64,000 bases of DNA from Jeotgalibacillus haloalkalitolerans (GCF_034427455.1 NZ_JAXQNN010000002.1:921907-985906); one strand, 5' to 3'. Counted from the stretch's first letter, positions 9,950 through 18,411 are shown. The notes: generated by a model not told the origin, from the letters alone. Translations and numbers: made by a program.

Positions 9950-10267
9950 ATGAACTGGAAAGACGCAGCGCTTGGTGCAGCAGTAGGCTTAGCAGCCGGT
10001 GTTGCCATTAGTCAAAGTGCAAGTGCAGTACAATCAAATCAGGTTTCTGCTGAAAAGGTGCTACAGAATATCAAAGATCAATTCAAGCAGGATGGACCGA
10101 TTGATGGCTCCTGGATTCAGATGAACCCAGAAGATCATCAGGTACTTGCAGTGAAGAACAAAGTGTATCGTGGAGGCATTTCCCGTCACCACGGAAGTGA
10201 ACTTGAACAATTTGAATTTATTGCTGATGCGAAGACAGGCACAGTGATGGATGTGTATAAGATATAA
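9950..10267 (+). CDS. ytzB: Small PepSY-domain protein (YtzB-like)
   Basis: A 105-aa protein with an N-terminal hydrophobic segment (about residues 8–28, AALGAAVGLAAGVAIS) and a C-terminal PepSY-like unit containing EFIADAKTGTVMDVY. PepSY domains are thought to inhibit or sense peptidases or ligands at the cell surface. ATG at 9950 is preceded by CCGGAGGTGA, and the GTG three codons earlier overlaps that site. Position next to ytoP matches B. subtilis ytzB; the symbol rests on synteny. Confidence 0.78.
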   Translation: MNWKDAALGAAVGLAAGVAISQSASAVQSNQVSAEKVLQNIKDQFKQDGPIDGSWIQMNPEDHQVLAVKNKVYRGGISRHHGSELEQFEFIADAKTGTVMDVYKI

Positions 10268-10271
10268 TGAC

Positions 10272-10312
10272 AAGAGAGGCTGGATCAATTGTTAAATTGA
10301 ATCCAGCCTCTT
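10272..10312 (+). terminator. Terminator after the PepSY gene, abutting repeat R3
   Basis: GAGAGGCTGGAT...AATT pairs with AATT...ATCCAGCCTCTT. The same type of hairpin directly precedes repeat copies R9 and R11. Confidence 0.8.
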
Positions 10313-10314
10313 AA

Positions 10315-10441
10315 ACGTTCCGTTGCGCTTCAGGCGGACGCTTTCCGGACGGTGCTTGCTGAGCCTCCTCAGCCTGCGGCTTCCGGGGTCTCAGCTTCCC
10401 ACTAATCGTCCCGGAGTCGCCGCCTTCCACTCCACTACACT
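10315..10441. repeat. GC-rich intergenic repeat, copy R3 (type A)
   Basis: About 127 bp starting CGTTCCGTTGCGCTTCAGG and containing GGCGGACGCTTTCCGGACGG and CGTCCCGGAGTCGCCGCC. It aligns along its length with R9, R11 and (inverted) R10. It sits between the terminator of the PepSY gene and the convergent ytnP. Confidence 0.88.
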
Positions 10442-10494
10442 TTGATGGTAATAAATATATTTCAATTGAATTTATCAATCTTCAAATATCAATA

Positions 10495-11349
10495 TTAATC
10501 TGTAAACGGCGTTCTCTTCAGTTCTCCTATTACTTCTTTTCCTGTTTCATTCCACTTGATCATGCGGACTTGTGCGTCGTGGTAAAAGCTGAACCACCAG
10601 CCGTTATGCAATCCTTCTTTTACCCATTTTTCTTTTGCAAAGACTGACGTCATCGGGTAGTCATCATACGCAAGAACCCAGAGCGGATTCTGATGGGCAT
10701 GGGTTGGCATAAGGTCAGCCATATGCAGAATCACTTCTCCATCCTGCTCCATTTTCACGATACAGTGACCGTCGCTGTGGCCACCAGTATGAATCATGGT
10801 TAATCCGGGCACAACCTCCAGTTCCTCAGTAAATGTCGTCACCTGATCCTGTATCGCTTCCCAGTTTTCTTTCCAGTATGTATTTCTTGATCTGATATTT
10901 GGATTCCTGATTTCATTCCATTCTGTTTCACTCGCATAGACTGTTGCATTTGGAAATACGGATTTCATTTCCTCTCCAGCCGGGGTCGTCAAACCCCCTA
11001 TATGATCAAAATGCATATGGGTCATGACAACTGTATCGATGTCTTCAACTGTCATGTTTAATTCTCCGAGCGAGCGTTCAATCGATGCTTCCCGTGTAAT
11101 ACCGTAATTACGCTTCTTCTTCTCGTCATATTTACCAAAGCCTACACCGGCATCAATCAGAATATTTCTTTCTCCGGTACGGATAAGCAGCGGCTCTGTT
11201 ACGAGTTCAATCTGATTTTTTTCATTTACAGGATATTTCTTTGACCAGAGCGGCTTCGGCACTACACCAAACATTGCCCCGCCGTCCATATTCGTAATCC
11301 CGCCATCAAGCCAGTAAAGCTCCCAACCTCCAAATTTAAAAGAATCCAA
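10495..11349 (-). CDS. ytnP: MBL-fold N-acyl homoserine lactonase-like YtnP
   Basis: Metallo-beta-lactamase fold hydrolase, 284 aa. The zinc motif [10 protein letters not shown] (about residues 106–115) matches HxHxDH, followed by TGGHSDGH and MADLMPTH for the remaining ligands. YtnP of B. subtilis hydrolyses lactone signals, so a quorum-quenching role is likely here by homology. The start is TTG at 11349 because AAGGAGG lies eight bases before it; upstream in-frame codons lack a site. A 21-bp-period array lies about 70 bp upstream of the start. Confidence 0.88.
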   Translation of the reverse strand: MDSFKFGGWELYWLDGGITNMDGGAMFGVVPKPLWSKKYPVNEKNQIELVTEPLLIRTGERNILIDAGVGFGKYDEKKKRNYGITREASIERSLGELNMTVEDIDTVVMTHMHFDHIGGLTTPAGEEMKSVFPNATVYASETEWNEIRNPNIRSRNTYWKENWEAIQDQVTTFTEELEVVPGLTMIHTGGHSDGHCIVKMEQDGEVILHMADLMPTHAHQNPLWVLAYDDYPMTSVFAKEKWVKEGLHNGWWFSFYHDAQVRMIKWNETGKEVIGELKRTPFTD

Positions 11350-11418
11350 TCCAATCGCCTCCTTATGTATACGCTTACATATTATCACAGAAAGAGGGTC
11401 TTTGCGAAAGAAGGAATG

Positions 11419-11545
11419 GAGTTGCCGGTGTTTTTGCAGAAGTTATATGTGTTTCCTCTGAAGTTGCACCGATACACCTGGGAGCTTGTCGCTTTCCCCC
11501 GCGAGCTTGTCTCAATTCACGCTCAACTTGTACCAATCCATCCCC
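11419..11545. repeat. 21-bp-period degenerate array 1 (six units)
   Basis: AGTTG/AGTTA/AGCTTG/AACTTG cores begin at 11420, 11441, 11462, 11483, 11504 and 11525, exactly 21 bp apart each time. The 15 bases between cores vary but are pyrimidine-rich, often ending in CAC or CCC. It lies between the trmB terminator and the ytnP start. It is open in one plus-strand frame (7 codons per unit), but there is no ribosome site or other coding signal. Confidence 0.85.
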
Positions 11546-11562
11546 CCTCACGCCCTGAAGTC

Positions 11563-11606
11563 AAAAAAATCCGCCCTCCCTATAAGCCAGGAAAAACGGA
11601 TTTTTT
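11563..11606 (-). terminator. Terminator after trmB
   Basis: AAAAAATCCG pairs with CGGATTTTTT on the minus strand around a longer loop, just beyond the trmB stop codon. Confidence 0.75.
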
Positions 11607-11607
11607 A

Positions 11608-12249
11608 TTATTGATAACGCACTTCACAGCGGTAAATCGACTGACCCATTGAAGAAAATTTTTCTTCATACTCAGTCATGACATTGCCCTCAAAATCACT
11701 GTTATGAAGGTCCAGACTCACGTACGTTAACAGCAGTCCATAAGCAGAAAAGCTCTGCAGTGAATATTCAAACAGTCCTCTGTTATCTGTTTTGAAATGG
11801 ATCTCACCATTTTCAGGGAGAACCGTTTTATAGAGATCCAGAAACTTTTTAAATGTTAAACGGCGCTTTTCATGTCTTGTTTTTGGCCATGGATCAGAGA
11901 AGTTAAGGTAGACGCGGTCAACCTCGCCTCTTTCAAAAACATCTCCAAGAATCTCTGCATTGATTGTCAGCAGCTTCACATTCGGGATATCTGCTTCAAT
12001 CATTCTATCGAGTGCACTGATGGCGATACTTTCAGACAGCTCAATGGCGATATAATTCACGTCAGGGTGCATTTTCGCCATTTCAGTAATAAATCTGCCT
12101 TTCCCTGAACCGACTTCAATATGCAGCTCGTTATGATTGCCGAACACATCAGCCTTCCACTTGCCTTTATGTGACTCGGGTTCAGCCGGTACATATTGCG
12201 GGTGCGCCTTTAAATGATCCTCTGCCCACGGTTTATTTCTTGCTCTCAT
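11608..12249 (-). CDS. trmB: tRNA (guanine-46-N7)-methyltransferase
   Basis: TrmB uses S-adenosylmethionine to methylate G46 in the tRNA variable loop. Length is 213 aa, usual for Firmicutes. Visible motifs are MRARNKPWA at the N-terminus, the SAM-binding VGSGKGRF near residue 46, IELSESIA, and the substrate-handling [16 protein letters not shown], all diagnostic. ATG at 12249 has GGAG upstream. In B. subtilis ytzH lies between trmB and ytmP; here the 235-bp gap has no such gene. Confidence 0.95.
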   Translation of the reverse strand: MRARNKPWAEDHLKAHPQYVPAEPESHKGKWKADVFGNHNELHIEVGSGKGRFITEMAKMHPDVNYIAIELSESIAISALDRMIEADIPNVKLLTINAEILGDVFERGEVDRVYLNFSDPWPKTRHEKRRLTFKKFLDLYKTVLPENGEIHFKTDNRGLFEYSLQSFSAYGLLLTYVSLDLHNSDFEGNVMTEYEEKFSSMGQSIYRCEVRYQ

Positions 12250-12296
12250 TTCGGTTAACTCCTTTATTCTGTTTTAGTCTTCTTTAACCGTTTTTT

Positions 12297-12352
12297 ATTT
12301 CCGGGATCTCCCCTGTCCTTTCCCGGGGCGGGAGTCTCCATACTCCACTCCA
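12297..12352. repeat. GC-rich intergenic repeat, truncated copy R4
   Basis: About 56 bp containing GGGATCTCCCCTGTCC, CCCGGGGCGGGAGTCTCC and ACTCCACTCCAAT, matching the ends of the longer copies but lacking most of the core. It lies between ytmP and trmB. Confidence 0.6.
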
Positions 12353-12440
12353 ATAAAAAACTCAGTATCATTTCATCAAAACAGTTGTCAACTGACAAAG
12401 CTTCTGTCAAAACCATTCTTGCAAATCATTTTTTCAAATC

Positions 12441-12487
12441 AAAAATAGCCTGTACTCTTCTGTTGTTGCCAGAAAAGAATCAGGCTA
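12441..12487 (-). terminator. Terminator at the end of ytmP
   Basis: On the minus strand TAGCCTG pairs with CAGGCTA, with an inner TTCT...AGAAG step, then TTTTTG. It overlaps the last codon of ytmP. Confidence 0.7.
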
Positions 12488-13279
12488 CTTCGGGTTTTCT
12501 TTCTTCTGGGTACGCTGGAGAAAGTTCATCCATTTTGTCACATCGTGAAGACGGCCTTTGTCTTTTTGCCACTGCAGCATAACAAGCGCCTGGCATACGA
12601 CATACCATTTCATCCGGAGCCTGAAATCATCCGTCAGCTCTTCACCGTAATGAGACATCCAGCTGCTCCATTCCTGCTCGGGGACGTACCAGTACAAAAG
12701 CATACCTACATCCACTGCAGGGTCTGCGAGCATTGCGCCATCCCAATCTATTAAAAATAATTCATTCACATCTGATAAAAGCCAGTTATTATGATTCACA
12801 TCTCCATGGCACACGACATAGCTTTCCGCCGAAATGTCATCAAGATGATGGCGTAAAAAAGACAGTGCTTCTCTTACAGGCGGCAGATACTTCAGATCAG
12901 TATCCAGTGTATCAGCTACTTCTTCATACATAAGAGAAGGGTCATATGGTTCTTTTCCCAATCTTTGCAGCATAGAAGTTAATGGCCTGGAGCTATGAAT
13001 TTTTTTCAACAGTTTCGCGATTCGGGGACCGTTCATTTCATCCGCATGAAGCTCACGACCATTCAGCCAGTGCTGTGCTGTAATCACATCACCGTTTTCA
13101 AGCCGTTTTGTCCACTTTAATCTTGGCACAATTCCTTCCGCTGACAGTACAGCTAAAAAAGGTGATGAGTTGCGCTTAAGAAAAAGCTTCTGTTCATGAT
13201 ATCTTGCAAAAAAGGCTTCACCTGAAGCGCCTCCTGCAGATATGATCTCCCAATCCTGATCATCAAATAAATGTTCCAA
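12485..13279 (-). CDS. ytmP: Aminoglycoside phosphotransferase-family protein YtmP
   Basis: Kinase-fold protein of the APH/choline kinase group, 264 aa. The catalytic loop is CHGDVNHNNWLL and the metal-binding motif is LIDWDGAMLADP, both intact, so phosphotransfer is plausible; the substrate is unknown. I place the start at TTG 13279 because AAGGTGA lies six bases before it. A GTG three codons upstream (13288) is possible but has no spaced ribosome site. It is the B. subtilis ytmP by position beside trmB. Confidence 0.82.
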   Translation of the reverse strand: MEHLFDDQDWEIISAGGASGEAFFARYHEQKLFLKRNSSPFLAVLSAEGIVPRLKWTKRLENGDVITAQHWLNGRELHADEMNGPRIAKLLKKIHSSRPLTSMLQRLGKEPYDPSLMYEEVADTLDTDLKYLPPVREALSFLRHHLDDISAESYVVCHGDVNHNNWLLSDVNELFLIDWDGAMLADPAVDVGMLLYWYVPEQEWSSWMSHYGEELTDDFRLRMKWYVVCQALVMLQWQKDKGRLHDVTKWMNFLQRTQKKENPK

Positions 13280-13330
13280 TTCATTCACCTTCTATAGCGG
13301 AGTGGTTTAAGATCTACTTTCATAGAATAG

Positions 13331-13366
13331 AAAAAGATAGCAACTAGACAAAGCGCTATCCTTTTA
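13331..13366 (-). terminator. Terminator after ytlR
   Basis: AAAGGATAGC pairs with GCTATCTTTT on the minus strand, followed by T residues, between the ytlR stop and the ytmP start. Confidence 0.72.
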
Positions 13367-13384
13367 AAATATTATCGTTTATCC

Positions 13385-14323
13385 CTATGATTCGTCAAGA
13401 GTCAACTTATTCACCGTCCGGATTTCAAATGGTGCAGCGGCCGCTTTTAAACTTTGACCCGCTTTCAGCAGACCGTTGTCTTCCCCGTCAGCATGCACCC
13501 TGACGTCCTGATCAGAATGACAGATCACTGCGCCCGAACGGATCACGCTTACTTCTTTAAATTTCGTGTGCGTCCCTCTGAAGACACTGCCAAAAACGAG
13601 TAAAAACTTCAGCCGGGATAAGCCGTGAACGACTGTAATATCAAGCTCTCCGTCCTTTGTATCTGCTGATGGCGCAATTTTCATTCCGCCTCCGAAGTAA
13701 GGCTGATTGGAGATCGTCATGAACCAGACCCGGCTATATATCTGCTTTTCACCGTTTACCTTCAGTTCCAATGTATAGGGCCTGAAGCTGATCAACAGCC
13801 GCACTAAAAAAACGACATAAACTGCCTTACCAATCGATAGTTTATTTAAAAATTTTTTAATTCGAGAGTGATTGGCTGCATATGCTACTTCCGCATCAAA
13901 CCCGGCACCCATATTACTGACAGCGGTCCTGGTTTCATTCATTTCATATCTGATGACATCATGCCATTCATATTGAACCTGCTCCAGAGATTCAGGGAGC
14001 GATGCATTCAGGTCAAAACCTCCGAAGTATCTTGCAAAATCATTCCCTGAGCCTGCAGGGATAGAAGCAAACACAGCATGTTTGTGTCCGGCTGCTCCGT
14101 TCACCGCTTCATGCATGGTCCCGTCCCCACCTGAAATGATAAAACACACTTCCTCACAAGGATGAGCAACGCACCATTCTCTTATTCTCTGTTCCGCATC
14201 ATGCTTCGATCTCGTCATCCAGACTTCGATCCCTGCGATCTGTAAAGCGGGAAGCAAGGCTGATAACTGATGCCGGTTAATACCTTTACCTGCATTCGGG
14301 TTAAAAACCGCGATCTTCTTCAT
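13385..14323 (-). CDS. ytlR: Diacylglycerol/sphingosine kinase-family lipid kinase YtlR
   Basis: Soluble lipid kinase of the DgkB/YegS family, 312 aa. It has the opening FNPNAGKG, the nucleotide loop SGGDGTMHEAVNG near residue 75 and PAGSGNDFARYFGG near residue 95, followed by the beta-rich C-terminal domain with FGGGMKIAPSAD and DGELDI. The physiological lipid is not determined. ATG overlaps the ytlQ stop by four bases, so translation is coupled. The pullulanase gene found between ytmP and ytlR in B. subtilis is absent here. Confidence 0.88.
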   Translation of the reverse strand: MKKIAVFNPNAGKGINRHQLSALLPALQIAGIEVWMTRSKHDAEQRIREWCVAHPCEEVCFIISGGDGTMHEAVNGAAGHKHAVFASIPAGSGNDFARYFGGFDLNASLPESLEQVQYEWHDVIRYEMNETRTAVSNMGAGFDAEVAYAANHSRIKKFLNKLSIGKAVYVVFLVRLLISFRPYTLELKVNGEKQIYSRVWFMTISNQPYFGGGMKIAPSADTKDGELDITVVHGLSRLKFLLVFGSVFRGTHTKFKEVSVIRSGAVICHSDQDVRVHADGEDNGLLKAGQSLKAAAAPFEIRTVNKLTLDES

Positions 14324-15288
14324 TCTTCCGCGTCCGACAGCAGTTCTTCAGACGCTTCATTCCACTGCATCCGCTTGACTGAAGTGGTCTGGGTATATTC
14401 AATGACAGCCCTCGCTGCTTTCATCTGCATATGTTTAAAAGGCGATGACATATTCCGCTGATGGTCATGCCACTTTTCAATACTCCTTTTATCAATGACT
14501 TTGTAGCCATATGGAATATCAGGGAAATCGACATAGCCTCTTTGTGATAAAACTGCTTTATGAATTGTAAAATCGACTTCATTTTTATCAAAAATCTGCT
14601 GAATAATTGATGCTGTCCGATCCAGTGAAATCAATGGATTTAAAAGGGTGTGTTCACTTTCACCTTTTTTTATTTTCCAGAAGCGTTCAGTTGAACCGAC
14701 AAAGACCGTGCCTTCTCCTTCTTCCAGCAATGAAATACACCACAGCCCTGTTGGCGTGAATAAAAGGATTTCCAGTTCAACCGGTGCTTTTTTCAGCAAA
14801 AGAATCGGTTCATACATTAACAGAAATGTATCCGGAAAGCGCTGAAGAAAAAATTTCAAATGATCATCCCGGTGATATTTCGGATCAACATAGGATTTTT
14901 CAGTGAGCGTTGAGCTGGCCCATTTAAGCTGAAATTGCAGCAGCTGGTCTAGGTATAAATGCTTTAAATCATCCAGCGTTTCAGGTTTGTAATATACTGA
15001 GGGCTCAAACGACAACTCATCGTTTTCTTCTATTTGTTCCTGTTCCTGAGCCTCTTCATCCTGCTTCACAAGTATTTTTTTAAAGCGCTTCAAAAGGCCT
15101 TCCTTTCCTTCCACTTCTTCTTTAAAGCGCTGAATTTCATCTTCATTTAGATAAACGCCGCCATCTTCCCATTGCTGTCTGATCTTTGTCCACTGCTGCT
15201 TTTTCAGTCTGACATATTGAGATGGGTAGCGGATCATATCTTTTTCATAACGTGACACATAGTCCTGCAGCTTAATCAGCTGTGCCAT
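14320..15288 (-). CDS. ytlQ: YtlQ-like protein, possible NERD (nuclease-related) fold
   Basis: Conserved Bacillales protein, 322 aa, without membrane segments. The N-terminal half is charged and probably helical. The segment LEILLFTPTGLWCISLLEEG, followed by W-x-I, NPLISLDRTASII and a late TIHKAVLSQRGYVDF, resembles the NERD pattern of nuclease-related domains; this is inference. The start ATG 15288 is favoured over a GTG three codons upstream because GGTGA precedes it. It overlaps ytlP by 17 bases and ytlR by four. Confidence 0.7.
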   Translation of the reverse strand: MAQLIKLQDYVSRYEKDMIRYPSQYVRLKKQQWTKIRQQWEDGGVYLNEDEIQRFKEEVEGKEGLLKRFKKILVKQDEEAQEQEQIEENDELSFEPSVYYKPETLDDLKHLYLDQLLQFQLKWASSTLTEKSYVDPKYHRDDHLKFFLQRFPDTFLLMYEPILLLKKAPVELEILLFTPTGLWCISLLEEGEGTVFVGSTERFWKIKKGESEHTLLNPLISLDRTASIIQQIFDKNEVDFTIHKAVLSQRGYVDFPDIPYGYKVIDKRSIEKWHDHQRNMSSPFKHMQMKAARAVIEYTQTTSVKRMQWNEASEELLSDAEE

Positions 15289-15838
15289 TATTTTCACCGC
15301 TTTCTATTAACTTCATTGAATAATAGGTTTTATACATCGGGGTTTCCCCTGGATGAATTTCATACACAGTCACCTGTTTGATCAGGTCTGTTACCGCTTT
15401 AATGGGGCCTCTATACACTGAAGCCGGTTCACCCTTCCATTTCTTCGCAAGGGTCACATGCGGACGGAACGGCCTGCTTTCACCTTTATGGATCTTACTG
15501 ACCGCTTCCTGCACGGTTTGATATAAAAAAGATAATGCTTCTGATTCTTCAGGCCCTGCCCACCAGACTCTCGGTGAATCCTCAGGTCCGAATGTATGAA
15601 TGTAATTAAAGGTTAATTTAAATGCCCGGTGCTCTTTTATCTTTTTATCGAGTGCATTGCAGACAATGTTAAGCTGATCTTCAGATACTGCACCAAGAAA
15701 TGACAGCGTCACGTGCAGATCAGCCTGATCCGTCTCTTTTTTAAATTTGTCCGCTGTTAAAAGTGACTCCCGAATGGTATGTAGTTTACTTTTTGCTTCA
15801 TCTGATAATGTGCATGCAATAAAATAGTGGTTTTCCAT
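15272..15838 (-). CDS. ytlP: RNA 2',3'-cyclic phosphodiesterase (2H family) YtlP
   Basis: Member of the two-histidine phosphoesterase family (ThpR/LigT), which opens 2',3'-cyclic phosphates on RNA and can reversibly join 2'–5' ends. At 188 aa it has both HxTx motifs, HVTLSFLG near residue 42 and HVTLAKKW near residue 128, plus the N-terminal HYFIACTLSD strand. First gene of the ytlP-ytlQ-ytlR operon, divergent from ytkP. Confidence 0.88.
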   Translation of the reverse strand: MENHYFIACTLSDEAKSKLHTIRESLLTADKFKKETDQADLHVTLSFLGAVSEDQLNIVCNALDKKIKEHRAFKLTFNYIHTFGPEDSPRVWWAGPEESEALSFLYQTVQEAVSKIHKGESRPFRPHVTLAKKWKGEPASVYRGPIKAVTDLIKQVTVYEIHPGETPMYKTYYSMKLIESGENNGTAD

Positions 15839-15903
15839 TACAGGCCTCCATCATTTGGTATTGGCTTCATTATATCGTTTTTTAACCGTCTGGACAGTCT
15901 AAA

Positions 15904-15932
15904 TTGAATCCTGACCGTTGAAAAGGTAGAAT
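15904..15932 (+). promoter_or_regulatory. SigA-type promoter for ytkP
   Basis: TTGAAT and TAGAAT separated by 17 bp, about 35 bp before the chosen ytkP start. The -10 overlaps an upstream in-frame ATG, which argues against that ATG as the start. Confidence 0.65.
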
Positions 15933-15966
15933 GAAAACACGTAATTGTCTTGAAAGGATGATGGTC

Positions 15967-16899
15967 ATGAAAGTCGTAAACAATATCGCAGAACTGATTG
16001 GGGATACACCCTTTGTCAAACTGAACCGCCTCCAGCCTGAAAAAGGTGCGGCAGTTTATGCAAAACTTGAATATTATAATCCAAGTAAAAGTGTAAAAGA
16101 CCGTGCAGCTTTTAACATGATCGTTGAAGCTGAAAAAGCGGGTTACTTAAAAGAAGGATCAACGATTATTGAGCCAACAAGCGGAAACACCGGTATCGGG
16201 ATCGCGATGAATGCTTCAGCAAGAGGCTACCGTTCCATTCTTGTGATGCCTGATACGATGACGGCTGAAAGAATTAATCTTTTAAAAGCCTATGGTGCTG
16301 AAGTTGTCCTCACACCCGGCGATGAAAAAATGCCCGGTGCGATTAAAAAAGCAAATGAGCTTGCTAAAGAAATTGAAGGCGCATTTGTCCCAATGCAGTT
16401 TGAAAATTTCGCCAACCCTGATGCACACAGAAAATCCACTGCACTTGAAATCATTGAGGCAGCGGATCAGCTCGGAAAGCCGCTGAGCGCATTTGTCGCA
16501 ACAGCCGGTACTGGCGGCACCATCACAGGAACTGGTGAAGTGTTAAAAGAAAAATACAAAAATCTGCAGGTCCATGTCGTTGAACCGGCAGGCTCCCCGG
16601 TGCTTTCAGGCGGAAAACCCGGTAAACACAAGCTTGTAGGGACAAGCCCGGGCTTTATTCCTGATATTTTGAACCAGGATGTATATGATGAGATTCACAA
16701 AATTGAGGATGAGCAGGCGTATGATGTAACAAGACGTCTTGCAAGAGAAGAAGGCATTCTTGTCGGACCTTCATCAGGCGCTGCCTGCTATGCAGCGATT
16801 GAGGTTGCTAAGACGCTGCCTGAGGATTCGTTTGTGGTGTTTATTGCCTGTGATACAGGTGAAAGATACCTGTCCAGTGATGTTTTCAGATATGAATAA
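15967..16899 (+). CDS. ytkP: Cysteine synthase family protein (O-acetylserine thiol-lyase) YtkP
   Basis: PLP-dependent beta-replacing enzyme, 310 aa, predicted to make cysteine from O-acetylserine and sulfide in the cytosol. PLP lysine is K44 in SKSVKDRAA. TSGNTGIG (about 70–77), the phosphate-binding GTGGTITGTG (about 175–184) and PSSGAA near the end are intact. ATG at 15967 is chosen because AAAGGA lies at correct spacing. It matches B. subtilis ytkP, a CysK paralogue next to ytlP; cystathionine beta-synthase-like use cannot be excluded. Confidence 0.9.
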   Translation: MKVVNNIAELIGDTPFVKLNRLQPEKGAAVYAKLEYYNPSKSVKDRAAFNMIVEAEKAGYLKEGSTIIEPTSGNTGIGIAMNASARGYRSILVMPDTMTAERINLLKAYGAEVVLTPGDEKMPGAIKKANELAKEIEGAFVPMQFENFANPDAHRKSTALEIIEAADQLGKPLSAFVATAGTGGTITGTGEVLKEKYKNLQVHVVEPAGSPVLSGGKPGKHKLVGTSPGFIPDILNQDVYDEIHKIEDEQAYDVTRRLAREEGILVGPSSGAACYAAIEVAKTLPEDSFVVFIACDTGERYLSSDVFRYE

Positions 16900-16919
16900 C
16901 GTTGAGCTTTCATAACGCT

Positions 16920-16996
16920 GCTGATTTCCGTGGGGGACTTCGCTTTCCTGCTCCCACGGCGGGATTCTTCGTCCTGTACTCCAAGGGTCCGCTTAG
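16920..16996. repeat. GC-rich intergenic repeat, degenerate copy R5
   Basis: About 77 bp with TTCCGTGGGGGACTTCGC, CTGCTCCCACGGCGGGA and GTACTCCAAGG. CCGTGGG/CCCACGG forms an internal hairpin. It lies directly between ytkP and the left edge of the IS1182-like island. Confidence 0.6.
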
Positions 16997-17024
16997 TTAT
17001 ACTTACAACTTTGTCTTGCCAAAA

Positions 17025-17460
17025 GACGCTGGGACAAAACTAGCCGAAGACAAAAATAAAAAGCGTTGATCATCTAAAAAGATGGTCGGCGCATTTTTTA
17101 TGGTTGTATTACCTTGCCTTACACAATTTTTATGCTGGTGGCAGCCAACTTTCTCAAGTTGACTGCCATGAGCGCAAAGCCCAGTTCATTTCTCACACGC
17201 TCTTTTCCTTTGATGGAAAAACGTGTGAAACCTAAATTAGCCTTCAGAAATTTAAAAACTGTTTCTACGTCAATTTTTCTTTTGGCTCAGATTTCACCTG
17301 TTTTTGCTTCTGAAAGCAGGGTACGGATCAACACTTTCTGTTGCTCCCAATTTTCATTATATAAGATCTTTCGGATATTCTCTAATTTTGCTTATGTACA
17401 GCTCGCTCGAAGTGGACACTCATCACAACGCTCACAGAGGTCGGGGATTAATCATCCCCC
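17025..17460 (-). mobile_element. IS1182-family element remnant A (3' part only)
   Basis: The right terminal repeat GACGCTGGGACAAAAC lies at 17025, followed inward by a transposase C-terminus on the minus strand. It matches remnant B at 19.1–19.35 kb in inverted orientation over about 280 bp. No left end is seen, so about two thirds of the element has been lost. Confidence 0.82.
17100..17460 (-). pseudogene. IS1182-type transposase fragment, C-terminal, broken
   Basis: Minus-strand reading gives a Cys motif (CERCDECPL), then RKIDVETVF, FLKANLGFTRFSI and RNELGFALMAVNLRKLA, the typical DDE-type IS1182 C-terminus. It is broken by an in-frame TGA directly before AKRKID and by further stops near the Cys motif. 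No start or N-terminus is present, so it is not functional. Confidence 0.82.
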
Positions 17461-17569
17461 TCCTACTCGATTATTTACTTTGATCTAATTTACTTGGTTT
17501 TTGACCAAAGCATAACTGATAAGGATTTACATATCCTATTTAAAAATTGTATCAAAGGAGCGATCAAGC

Positions 17570-17971
17570 ATGAAAAAATCAATAATAGGTATTTGTTTAA
17601 TAAGTTTATTAGTGATAATTAGCACAATTTATTTTTTACACGATTTAACTAATTCTGTTACTGCTCAACAACCAACGAAATCTACAGAAGTAGAGGAAAT
17701 TCAACTTAAAATGGAACAGATGTATAAATCAAAAGTCTTTAACCAAATCACTGATAAGTTAACAGAAAATGACTATAAAATTCTTGGGAGTACAGCTATT
17801 GAATATACAGTAGAAAATGGGTGGATATTTATAATTGATATCCCCAAAGTAAATAGAGATACGACAAAAGAAGAAGAAATTAAAACAATTTCAAAGGAAA
17901 TTTTAGACGAAAGTGAGCTTTCTAAATATAATTTCTCAGTTAAAGTAACTCCGAGAAGTATTCAAGATTAA
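17570..17971 (+). CDS. Hypothetical exported or membrane-anchored protein (island cargo 1)
   Basis: A 133-aa protein with a clear N-terminal hydrophobic segment (about residues 5–24, IIGICLISLLVIISTIYF) after two lysines and no cleavage-site consensus I trust, so it may be a membrane anchor. The rest is Lys/Glu/Thr-rich and soluble, with no recognised domain. AAAGGAG precedes the ATG. Base composition is clearly more AT-rich than neighbouring housekeeping genes. It lies between two inverted IS1182-like remnants, so acquisition by transfer is likely. Function unknown. Confidence 0.75.
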   Translation: MKKSIIGICLISLLVIISTIYFLHDLTNSVTAQQPTKSTEVEEIQLKMEQMYKSKVFNQITDKLTENDYKILGSTAIEYTVENGWIFIIDIPKVNRDTTKEEEIKTISKEILDESELSKYNFSVKVTPRSIQD

Positions 17972-17976
17972 TTTTA

Positions 17977-18411
17977 TCAATCTTGAAAAGAAACAGTAAT
18001 ATTATCAAATGGTTGTAATGAACCAGAAATCTTAAACTTTAATTCTGCTTTACCATTAGAAAAATCAGTAAAACCTCGAGTGCTAAATCTATATTCGCCA
18101 TTTCCATTTCCATTTCTAGTAACACCGTACACTAAGCTACTACTATCACCATCCATTTCAGTCACAATTACCGAAATTACATTCGAGGGATCAGCGTCGC
18201 TTATGACTAATCTATAATCTCCACCGCCAGACCAAAGACTAGAATCATATATTGTTACCGTTCCATTTCCTAATGTCATTGATCTCGTTCCTAATATATC
18301 CCACTCACCTGCACCTAACGGTTCTATCGTATTTCCTATGGCAGTAGAAGGAATTAATAATCCCATCGATAGCACCAAAACACTTATCCCTAATCTGAAT
18401 ACCTTTTTCAT
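17977..18411 (-). CDS. Hypothetical secreted protein (island cargo 2)
   Basis: A 144-aa protein with a Sec signal peptide (MKKVFRLG, hydrophobic LVLSMGLLIPS, then AIG cleavage-like). The mature part is Gly/Ser/Asn-rich and beta-prone: repeated short strands such as TVTIYDSSLW, YRLVISDAD and AELKFKISGS suggest a small beta-sandwich. No family recognised. GGGAGG lies six bases before ATG 18411. Convergent with cargo 1, only 5 bp between stops; a CAAGATT/AATCTTG hairpin there could end both transcripts. Confidence 0.75.
   Translation of the reverse strand: MKKVFRLGISVLVLSMGLLIPSTAIGNTIEPLGAGEWDILGTRSMTLGNGTVTIYDSSLWSGGGDYRLVISDADPSNVISVIVTEMDGDSSSLVYGVTRNGNGNGEYRFSTRGFTDFSNGKAELKFKISGSLQPFDNITVSFQD

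Noticed and set aside
11365..11652. Plus-strand frame of 95 codons across array 1 and the trmB terminator
   Set aside because: It runs into the 3' end of trmB and through a terminator, and has no ribosome site; best explained as a shadow of the 21-bp array.
12387..12401. Palindrome TTGTCA-AC-TGACAA between trmB and ytmP as an operator
   Set aside because: Lies downstream of ytmP and upstream of trmB with no recognisable promoter next to it; could be chance.
17114..17488. Plus-strand 124-codon frame at the IS remnant
   Set aside because: Antisense shadow of the IS1182 transposase C-terminus; the same antisense peptide appears at remnant B.
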